Source: DATILI01 sp035476635
GTDB taxonomy: Bacteria > Pseudomonadota > Gammaproteobacteria > Burkholderiales > Burkholderiaceae_C
DNA: 5,052 nt
Direction: 5' to 3'
Assembly (NCBI GenBank): GCA_035476635.1
Contig: DATILI010000060.1
Span: 1-5,052 of the forward strand
The translations under genes and the position numbers were made by a program. Below are positions 1-5,052 of the stretch, one piece after another. The notes beneath the pieces were generated by a model. The model ran no database searches and had not been told where the DNA came from. It worked only from the letters and a program-made list of their open reading frames with translations. The number at the start of each line of letters is the position of its first letter. Within the stretch, counting starts at the first letter, position 1.

Positions 1-561
1 ATCGGTGCGCTGGCTGAAGTCACGCAGATGAGCAAGTCGGGCGTATTTGCCCACTTCGGCTCGCGCGAAGAATTGCAGATTTCCGTGGTGCGCGAGTACC
101 ACAACCGGTTCGAGGCGGAGGTCTTCGAGCCCGCCATGCAGGCGCCGCGCGGCTTGCCGCGCTTGCGTGCGCTGTACGGCAACTGGATGAAGCGCACCTC
201 GGTCGAGATCGACTCGGGCTGCATCTACATCAGCGGCGCGGTCGAGTTCGACGACCGGCCGGGCCCCGTGCGCGATGCGCTGGCCAGCTCGGTGCGCACC
301 TGGCTTGGCGCCATGCGCCGGGCCGTGGAGCAGGCCAAGGCCGAGAACCATCTGCTGCCAACGGTCGATGAAGACCAGCTGCTGTTTGAAATCCACGGCC
401 TGATCCTCGCGCTGCACTACGAAGCCCGCTTCCTGCAGGCCCCGGGCTCGATCGAGCGCGCGGTGCGCGGCTTCGACAACATCCTCGCGCCCTACATCGT
501 GGCGGGCGCGGCCGGCAGCCAGTCTGCCAAGCCTCTTTCCAAAAAACCCAGGCGCGCCTGA
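1..561 (+). CDS. TetR-family transcriptional regulator, 5'-truncated by the window edge
   Basis: The frame is open from base 1 to a TGA at 559-561, giving 186 visible residues. The first visible residues (about 1-25) are the second half of a TetR-type DNA-binding domain: helix 2 reads IGALAEVTQ, and the turn plus recognition helix reads MSKSGVFAHFGSREEL, with the family-typical 'HF.s.eeL' ending. About 30-40 N-terminal residues are therefore missing, and the ATG at 28 lies inside the helix-turn-helix, so it is not the start. The rest is an all-helical ligand-binding/dimerisation domain with a GCIY segment near visible residue 73 and a basic tail (SKKPRRA). TetR proteins are cytoplasmic dimers that usually repress adjacent genes until a small ligand binds. 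The gene lies 34 bp upstream of, and co-directional with, an acyl-CoA dehydrogenase gene, so control of this beta-oxidation cluster by an acyl-CoA-type ligand is a reasonable inference. The ligand and operator cannot be read from the sequence. Confidence 0.9.
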   Translation: MGALAEVTQMSKSGVFAHFGSREELQISVVREYHNRFEAEVFEPAMQAPRGLPRLRALYGNWMKRTSVEIDSGCIYISGAVEFDDRPGPVRDALASSVRTWLGAMRRAVEQAKAENHLLPTVDEDQLLFEIHGLILALHYEARFLQAPGSIERAVRGFDNILAPYIVAGAAGSQSAKPLSKKPRRA

Positions 562-569
562 ACTTTTTT
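541..569 (+). terminator. Possible weak intrinsic terminator/attenuator at the end of the tetR-type gene
   Basis: A perfect 12-bp palindrome, CAGGCGCGCCTG (549-560), overlaps the stop codon of the regulator gene. It is followed after three bases by six T's (564-569) and preceded by six A's (541-546) that could pair with those T's. The result is an A-tract/GC hairpin/T-tract arrangement that stands out in this GC-rich sequence. The GC stem is short: only 4 bp if a 4-nt loop is required. Complete termination is therefore doubtful, and attenuation between regulator and operon is more plausible. It may also be chance, since the AAA AAA codons encode part of the basic C-terminal tail. Confidence 0.3.
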
Positions 570-595
570 ATCCGGATCCACAAGGAGTAACCACC

Positions 596-2407
596 ATGCC
601 CAGCTATACCCCCCCTCTGCGCGACATGCAATTCGTCATGCACGAAGTGTTCAAGGTGACCGAGGAATTCAAGGCCTTGCCCAAGCACGCCGAAGTCGAC
701 ATCGACACGATCAATGCGGTGCTCGAAGAAGGCGGCAAGTTTGCGGCCGAGGTGACGTTTCCGCTGAACATCAGCGGCGACGAGGAAGGCTGTACGCTGG
801 ACAAGGCCACGCACGAGGTGCGCGCACCCAAGGGCTTCAAGGAGGCCTATGCCAAGTACGTCGAAGGCGGCTGGCCTGCGCTCTCGTGCGACCCGGCTTA
901 CGGCGGCCAGGGCCTGCCCTTTGTCGTCAACCAGTGCCTGTACGAGATGCTGAACTCGGCCAACCAGGCCTGGACCATGTACCCGGGCCTGTCGCACGGC
1001 GCCTATGAAGCGCTGCACGCGCATGGCACCGAGGAACAGAAGAAGCTCTATTTGCCCAAGCTGACCAGCGGCGAGTGGACCGGCACCATGTGCCTGACCG
1101 AACCGCACTGCGGCACCGACCTGGGCCTGTTGCGCACCAAGGCCGAGCCGCAGCCGGATGGCAGCTACCGCATCACCGGCAACAAGATCTTCATCAGCGC
1201 CGGCGAGCACGACCTGGCACCCAACATCGTGCACCTGGTGCTGGCCCGTCTGCCGGACGCGCCGCAGGGCAGCAAGGGAATCAGCCTGTTTGCCGTGCCC
1301 AAGTTCAACATCAATGGGGACGGTTCGCTGGGCTCGCGCAACGGCATCTACTGCGGCGGCCTGGAGCACAAGATGGGCATCCATGGCAATGCCACGGCCC
1401 AGATGGTGCTCGACGGCGCCGTCGGCACCCTGGTGGGCCAGCCCAACAAGGGCCTGGCCGCCATGTTCGTGATGATGAATGCGGCGCGCCTGGGCGTGGG
1501 CAACCAGTCGCTGGGGCTGACCGAGGTGGCCTACCAGAACGCGCTGGCCTATGCCAAGGACCGCATCCAGATGCGCTCGCTCTCCGGCGTGAAGGCCAAG
1601 GACAAGCCGGCCGACCCGATCATCGTGCATCCCGACGTGCGCAAGATGCTGCTCACCGCGCGCGCTTATGCCGAAGGCGGCCGGGCCCTTGCCATCTATT
1701 GCACGATGCTGCTGGACAAGGAAATCAACCACCCGGACGAGAAGGTGCGCAACGACTCCGCCGAGATGGTGGCTTTGCTCACGCCGATCGTGAAGGCCTT
1801 CCTGACGGACAACGGCCACATCGCCACCAATGCCTGCATGCAGGTGTTCGGCGGCCACGGCTTCATCAAGGAATGGGGCATGGAGCAGTTTGTGCGCGAC
1901 AACCGCATCAACATGATCTACGAAGGCACGAACACGGTCCAGTCGCTGGACCTGCTGGGCCGCAAGGTCCTGGGCAACAACGGCGCTTCGCTGAAGAAAT
2001 TCGGCAAGCTGATCGGCCAGCTGGTGGAAGAAGAAGGCGTCAACGAGAAGATGGCCGAATTCATCAACCCCCTGGCCTACCTGGGCGACCAGATGACCAA
2101 GTTCACCACCGAGCTCGGCTTCAAGGGTTTCCAGAATGCCGACGAAGTGGGCGCCGCCGCGGTGGACTACCTGCGCGTGGCCGGCCACCTGGTGTTCGGC
2201 TACCTCTGGGCGCGCATGGCACAGGTCGCGCTGCGCGAGATCGCCGCCGCCGAATCGGAAAAAAGACCGGCCGACCCGTTCTATGTGGCCAAGGTGCAGA
2301 CCGCGCGTTTCTATTTCGCCAAGCTGTTCCCCGAGACCGCGATGCTGATGCGCACCGCGCGCGCCGGCGCCAAGGTGTTGATGGAAACCGATGAAGTTTT
2401 CGCTTGA
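596..2407 (+). CDS. Acyl-CoA dehydrogenase (large, DmdC-like family), FAD-dependent
   Basis: This 603-residue flavoprotein is predicted to catalyse the first step of beta-oxidation, acyl-CoA to trans-2-enoyl-CoA, passing electrons to electron-transfer flavoprotein in the cytoplasm. The start is supported by AAGGAG (582-587) eight bases upstream and by the characteristic opening MPSYTPPLRDMQF. Domain order is: a short N-terminal extension (about 1-35), the helical N domain (about 40-160), the middle beta domain opening with the FAD-contact motif MCLTEPHCGTD (165-175), the helical C domain (about 285-455), and the extra C-terminal domain (about 470-600) of this long subfamily. The second family signature is QVFGGHGF (416-423). 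The catalytic base is predicted to be Glu443 in IYEGTNTVQ, aligned with MCAD Glu376. No key element is missing. Paralogues include 3-methylmercaptopropionyl-CoA dehydrogenase (DmdC), so acyl chain specificity cannot be told from sequence. The beta-oxidation neighbour downstream favours fatty acyl-CoA. Confidence 0.95.
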   Translation: MPSYTPPLRDMQFVMHEVFKVTEEFKALPKHAEVDIDTINAVLEEGGKFAAEVTFPLNISGDEEGCTLDKATHEVRAPKGFKEAYAKYVEGGWPALSCDPAYGGQGLPFVVNQCLYEMLNSANQAWTMYPGLSHGAYEALHAHGTEEQKKLYLPKLTSGEWTGTMCLTEPHCGTDLGLLRTKAEPQPDGSYRITGNKIFISAGEHDLAPNIVHLVLARLPDAPQGSKGISLFAVPKFNINGDGSLGSRNGIYCGGLEHKMGIHGNATAQMVLDGAVGTLVGQPNKGLAAMFVMMNAARLGVGNQSLGLTEVAYQNALAYAKDRIQMRSLSGVKAKDKPADPIIVHPDVRKMLLTARAYAEGGRALAIYCTMLLDKEINHPDEKVRNDSAEMVALLTPIVKAFLTDNGHIATNACMQVFGGHGFIKEWGMEQFVRDNRINMIYEGTNTVQSLDLLGRKVLGNNGASLKKFGKLIGQLVEEEGVNEKMAEFINPLAYLGDQMTKFTTELGFKGFQNADEVGAAAVDYLRVAGHLVFGYLWARMAQVALREIAAAESEKRPADPFYVAKVQTARFYFAKLFPETAMLMRTARAGAKVLMETDEVFA

Positions 2408-2421
2408 ATTCCCTCAAATCC

Positions 2422-2426
2422 AGGAG
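2422..2426 (+). promoter_or_regulatory. Ribosome binding site that fixes the start of the DUF2147 gene
   Basis: AGGAG lies six bases before the ATG at 2433. An earlier in-frame ATG at 2391 lies inside the end of the acyl-CoA dehydrogenase gene, lacks a comparable site, and would put 14 extra residues ahead of an otherwise normal signal peptide. The 2433 start is therefore preferred. Confidence 0.8.
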
Positions 2427-2432
2427 ACCGCT

Positions 2433-2879
2433 ATGACGATTCGTTTTCTTGTGGCTGCGCTTCTTGCCTGCAGCGCCGGCCTGGTGAATGCGCAGATGGC
2501 CCAGGTGACCCCCGTGGGCCAGTGGCACACGATCGACGACAAGACCGGCGAGATCAAGAGCCAGATCGCCATCACCGAATCGTCGGGGGCCTTGAGCGGC
2601 CGCATCGAGAAGCTGCTGCGCAAGGGGGCCGACCAGGCCGCCAAGTGCACCGAGTGCACCGATGACCGCAAGGACAAGCCGATGATCGGCCTGGAAATCA
2701 TCCGTGGCGCGAAGAAGGCCGAAGGCAAGGATGTGTGGGAAGACGGCAAGATCCTCGACCCCGAGAACGGCAAGAGCTACACCTTGCGGCTCACGCCGGT
2801 GGATGGCGGCAAGAAACTCGACGTGCGCGGCTCGGTGTTCGGCATCGGCCGCACCCAGACCTGGGTGCGCGTGCAGTGA
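2433..2879 (+). CDS. DUF2147 family exported protein
   Basis: This 148-residue protein begins with a short positive n-region (MTIR), a hydrophobic core (FLVAALLACSAGLV) and a likely signal peptidase I site after Ala20 (VNA|Q), so the mature protein of about 128 residues should be periplasmic. An alternative reading is a lipoprotein, because LLAC ending at Cys13 resembles a lipobox, although Leu at the -2 position is atypical. The mature part shows the DUF2147 layout: PVGQWHTIDDKTG (27-39), a C-x2-C pair (Cys72, Cys75), the central DGKILDPENGKSY (104-116), and the conserved closing FGIGRTQTWVRV (136-147). The fold is probably a small beta-barrel, and no enzymatic function is established for the family. 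The gene starts 25 bp after the acyl-CoA dehydrogenase stop and ends 83 bp before the bifunctional beta-oxidation gene, so co-transcription is likely. Its job in a fatty acid operon is unknown; a role in the envelope or in handling exogenous substrate would be guesswork. Confidence 0.9.
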   Translation: MTIRFLVAALLACSAGLVNAQMAQVTPVGQWHTIDDKTGEIKSQIAITESSGALSGRIEKLLRKGADQAAKCTECTDDRKDKPMIGLEIIRGAKKAEGKDVWEDGKILDPENGKSYTLRLTPVDGGKKLDVRGSVFGIGRTQTWVRVQ

Positions 2880-2947
2880 TTCAAGAAAGACAGTAGATGT
2901 ACAAAGAACGTGATGAACGCGGCACGGCGGAGCCCGGCGCAACAATC

Positions 2948-2953
2948 GAAAGG
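2948..2953 (+). promoter_or_regulatory. Ribosome binding site supporting the 2963 start of the bifunctional gene
   Basis: GAAAGG, a moderate Shine-Dalgarno match, lies nine bases before the ATG at 2963. An in-frame ATG at 2897, directly after an in-frame TAG (2894-2896), would add 22 residues. The only purine-rich stretch before it (AAGAAAGA, 2882-2889) lacks a GG core. The extra codons also show noticeably weaker G/C third-position bias than the gene body. Confidence 0.55.
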
Positions 2954-2962
2954 CAGCAACCC

Positions 2963-5052
2963 ATGAGCCGCTTCCAGGTCAAAAAAGTCGCCGTCCTCGG
3001 CGCCGGTGTGATGGGCGCGCAGATTGCCGCGCACCTGGTCAACGTCAAGGTGCCGGTGGTGCTGTTCGACCTGCCTGCGAAAGAAGGACCAAAGAACGGC
3101 ATCGTCACCAAGGCCATCGATGGCCTGAAGAAGCTCAAGCCCTCGCCGCTGGGCGTGGCCGACGACGCCGCGCTGATCAGCCAAGCCAACTACGAAGAGC
3201 ACATGGAGCAGTTGAAAGACTGCGACCTGATCATCGAAGCCATTGCCGAGCGCATGGACTGGAAGCTGGATCTGTACAAGAAGATCGCACCCTTCATCGC
3301 ACCGCACGCCATCGTCGCGTCCAACACCTCGGGCCTGTCGATCACCCGATTGAGCGAGGCGCTGCCCGAAGAAATCAAGCCGCGCTTTTGCGGCATCCAT
3401 TTCTTCAACCCACCGCGCTACATGTATCTGGTGGAGTTGATCAACACGCCCACCACGCAGCCGCAGATCCTGGATGACCTGGAAACTTTTGTCACCAGCG
3501 GCCTGGGCAAGGGCGTGGTGCGCGCCAAGGACACGCCGAACTTCATCGCCAACCGCGTCGGCATCGCCGGCATGCTGGCAACGATGAAAGAGGTCGAGAA
3601 CTTCGGCCTGACCTACGACGTGGTGGACGACCTCACCGGCAAGAAGCTGGGCCGCGCAAGCTCCGGCACCTTCCGCACCGCGGACGTGGTGGGGCTGGAC
3701 ACGATGGCCCATGTGGTCAAGACGCTGCAGGACAACCTGAGCGCCGACGCTACCGCAGGGGCCTCCAAGTTCGATCCGTTCTATCCCAGCTTCGGCACAC
3801 CCGAAGTGCTCAAGACCCTGCTGGAAATGGGCAACCTGGGCCAGAAGACCAAGGCCGGTTTCTACAAGAAGGCCGGCCGCGATGTGCTGCGCTTCGACCT
3901 GAAGAGCAAGGACTATGTGCCTGCCGGCGAGAAGGCCGACGAGGTCTACGGCCGCATGCTCAAGAAGCCCGCGGGCGAGCGCCTGAAGCTGCTGCGCAAT
4001 GCCGAGGGACCGCAAGGCCGGTTCCTTTGGGCCATCCTGCGCAACAGCTTTCACTACGCGGCCGTGCACCTGGCATCGATTGCGGAAACCGCGCGCGACG
4101 TGGATTTCGCCATGCGCTGGGGCTTCGGCATGAAGCAGGGCCCGTTCGAGCTCTGGCAGGAAGCCGGCTGGCTGCAGGTGGCCAACTGGATCAATGAAGA
4201 CATCGCAGCGGGCAAGACGCTTTCCAATGCGCCGCTGCCCGAGTGGGTGTTCAAGGGGCCGGTGGCTGACGCCGGCGGCGTGCATGCGCCGCAAGGCTCG
4301 TGGAACCCGACGACGCAGAAGTTCGAGCAACGCCGCGTGCTGCCCGTGTATGCGCGCCAGCACTTCCCCGAGAACGTACTGGGCAGCAACGCCCAGGGTT
4401 TCGAGACGGCCGGCAAGACGCTGCATGAAGACGGCGCCATCCGCCTGTGGACGCTCGATGACGATGTGCTCATCGCCAGCATCAAGACCAAGATGCACGC
4501 CATCAGCCCTGAAGTGGCCGAGGGCCTGCAAATGGCCGTGGAGCTGGCCGAGAGGCAGTACCAGGGCATCGTGATCTGGTCGGGCGACGAGCCCTTCAGC
4601 GCCGGTGCCGACCTGCAAGCCATGCTGCCGGCCTTCATGGCCGTGGGCGTGAGTGCCATCGACGAGGCCGAACACCACCTGCAGCAGACCATGCTGAAAC
4701 TGCGCTATGCCACCGTGCCGGTGATCTCCGCGATCCGCGGCCTGGCGCTGGGCGGCGGCTGTGAAGTGGCGGTGTATTCGTCGCGCCGCGTGGTTGCCAT
4801 GGAAAGCTACATCGGCCTGGTGCCCGGTGCCGGCGGCCTGGCCTACATCGCGCGCCGCGCCGCCGAGAACCAGGCGGCCTCCGTGCACAAGGACATCCTG
4901 CCGTTCCTGACCGAAGGCTTTACCGCTGCGGCGATGGCCAAGGTGGGCACCAGCGCCATCGAGTCGCGCAAGATCGGCTACCTGCTGGACAGCGACCTGA
5001 TCGTGCCGAACAAGGACGAGCTGCTGTTCGTCGCACTGAACGAGGCCAAGGC
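2963..5052 (+). CDS. Bifunctional 3-hydroxyacyl-CoA dehydrogenase/enoyl-CoA hydratase (FadN/FadB-like), 3'-truncated by the window edge
   Basis: The frame stays open to the window end (696 full codons), and about 100 residues are expected to be missing. The predicted role is steps two and three of cytoplasmic beta-oxidation. The dehydrogenase comes first, as in Bacillus FadN and unlike E. coli FadB, where the hydratase leads. The NAD-binding Rossmann fold shows GAGVMG (13-18) and the acidic Asp36. The dehydrogenase active site is complete: SNTSG (120-124), His146 in GIHFFNPP, and Glu158 twelve residues later as the dyad partner. The C-terminal dehydrogenase domain starts near DTPNFIANRVG (190-200) and ends near KAGFY (297-301). 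A second, degenerate copy spans about 340-430. The crotonase domain starts near residue 493, with oxyanion-hole motifs SAGADL (546-551) and GGGCE (597-601) and the first catalytic glutamate, Glu601. Oddly, seven residues are missing at 620/621, including the second catalytic glutamate, so hydratase activity is questionable. A 3-ketoacyl-CoA thiolase gene is expected downstream. Confidence 0.93.
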   Translation, partial: MSRFQVKKVAVLGAGVMGAQIAAHLVNVKVPVVLFDLPAKEGPKNGIVTKAIDGLKKLKPSPLGVADDAALISQANYEEHMEQLKDCDLIIEAIAERMDWKLDLYKKIAPFIAPHAIVASNTSGLSITRLSEALPEEIKPRFCGIHFFNPPRYMYLVELINTPTTQPQILDDLETFVTSGLGKGVVRAKDTPNFIANRVGIAGMLATMKEVENFGLTYDVVDDLTGKKLGRASSGTFRTADVVGLDTMAHVVKTLQDNLSADATAGASKFDPFYPSFGTPEVLKTLLEMGNLGQKTKAGFYKKAGRDVLRFDLKSKDYVPAGEKADEVYGRMLKKPAGERLKLLRNAEGPQGRFLWAILRNSFHYAAVHLASIAETARDVDFAMRWGFGMKQGPFELWQEAGWLQVANWINEDIAAGKTLSNAPLPEWVFKGPVADAGGVHAPQGSWNPTTQKFEQRRVLPVYARQHFPENVLGSNAQGFETAGKTLHEDGAIRLWTLDDDVLIASIKTKMHAISPEVAEGLQMAVELAERQYQGIVIWSGDEPFSAGADLQAMLPAFMAVGVSAIDEAEHHLQQTMLKLRYATVPVISAIRGLALGGGCEVAVYSSRRVVAMESYIGLVPGAGGLAYIARRAAENQAASVHKDILPFLTEGFTAAAMAKVGTSAIESRKIGYLLDSDLIVPNKDELLFVALNEAK
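4811..4834 (+). other. In-frame 7-codon gap in the crotonase active-site loop
   Basis: The codons read IGLVPGAG (617-624). In crotonase-fold enzymes IGL is followed by P/V, then the catalytic Glu, six more residues and the PGxGG turn; E. coli FadB reads IGLPETKLGIMPGFGG. Counting from the first catalytic glutamate (Glu601), position +20 should be the second glutamate and is Pro621 instead, while positions +16 to +18 (IGL) match exactly. The related proteins I recall carry roughly LVEVGVGLVPG here. Loss of EVGVGLV equals 21 bp and could arise by recombination between two copies of GGCCTGGT, one of which remains at 4814-4821. The frame is preserved on both sides. The gap itself is seen directly; the ancestral sequence is inferred. 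Confidence 0.7.

Noticed and set aside
165..175. The cysteine in CLTEPHCGTD of the acyl-CoA dehydrogenase, where the general family signature expects G, S, A or N.
   Set aside because: I recall this variant as normal for the long DmdC-like subfamily, so it is not evidence of a defective enzyme. Coordinates here are residue positions; the codons lie at about 1088-1120.
230..2188. A 652-codon open frame on the minus strand opposite the acyl-CoA dehydrogenase gene.
   Set aside because: It is a shadow of strong G/C third-position bias on the other strand. Its translation is low-complexity (rich in H, A, R, G, Q), matches no family I recognise, and lies opposite an intact conserved enzyme.
1075..2394. 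A 439-codon open frame on the plus strand inside the acyl-CoA dehydrogenase gene in another frame.
   Set aside because: The translation is arginine/glycine/glutamine-rich without recognisable motifs, and it overlaps completely with a well-supported enzyme in the correct frame.
2391..2432. A 14-residue upstream extension of the DUF2147 protein that overlaps the acyl-CoA dehydrogenase stop.
   Set aside because: It lacks a ribosome site and would bury the signal peptide. The ATG at 2433 has AGGAG at good spacing.
2121..2945. A 274-codon minus-strand open frame spanning the DUF2147 gene and the end of the acyl-CoA dehydrogenase gene.
   Set aside because: It covers two well-supported plus-strand genes and their junction, and has no recognisable domain.
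2777..4888. A 703-codon open frame on the minus strand opposite the bifunctional gene.
   Set aside because: It has the same antisense artefact composition, rich in H, Q, A, G and R. The + strand carries clear Rossmann and crotonase motifs over the same bases.
1..5052. Search for a novel multi-gene system such as a defence island, mobile element, CRISPR array or biosynthetic cluster.
   Set aside because: All four genes fit a conventional beta-oxidation cassette. No repeats, transposase, integrase, tRNA or unusual composition break was seen. The only strong anomaly is the crotonase loop deletion.

Overview
The window is GC-rich with strong G/C bias at third codon positions. The protein flavour (a 603-residue acyl-CoA dehydrogenase and a dehydrogenase-first bifunctional beta-oxidation protein) suggests a betaproteobacterium of the Burkholderiales, most likely Comamonadaceae (Acidovorax/Variovorax-like). 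That placement rests on recognition of protein style, not on a search.

Layout, all on the + strand: (1) 1-561, the 3' part of a TetR-family repressor gene that runs off the left edge. (2) 596-2407, a complete acyl-CoA dehydrogenase of the large DmdC-like type. (3) 2433-2879, a small exported DUF2147 protein. (4) 2963-5052, a bifunctional 3-hydroxyacyl-CoA dehydrogenase/enoyl-CoA hydratase that runs off the right edge. Gaps are 34, 25 and 83 bp, so genes 2-4 look like one operon, perhaps with the regulator as its first gene. A weak terminator-like hairpin overlaps the end of the regulator gene. No gene-free stretch exceeds 100 bp, and I see no tRNA, rRNA, CRISPR array or mobile element.

Functionally this is a fatty acid (or related acyl-CoA) beta-oxidation cassette. 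The acyl-CoA dehydrogenase makes the 2-enoyl-CoA. The bifunctional protein hydrates it and oxidises the 3-hydroxyacyl-CoA. A thiolase would be expected just beyond the right edge. The TetR protein is the obvious candidate local regulator. The DUF2147 protein has no known role in the pathway and is predicted to sit outside the cytoplasm.

The most notable observation is in the hydratase (crotonase) domain of the last gene. The conserved stretch that normally reads IGL-(P/V)-E-x6-PG is shortened in frame by 7 residues. This removes the second catalytic glutamate (Glu139 of E. coli FadB, Glu164 of rat enoyl-CoA hydratase), while the first glutamate and the oxyanion-hole motifs remain. The dehydrogenase half looks intact. 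The protein may therefore be a hydratase-impaired bifunctional enzyme, or the sequence may carry a 21-bp assembly or sequencing deletion.
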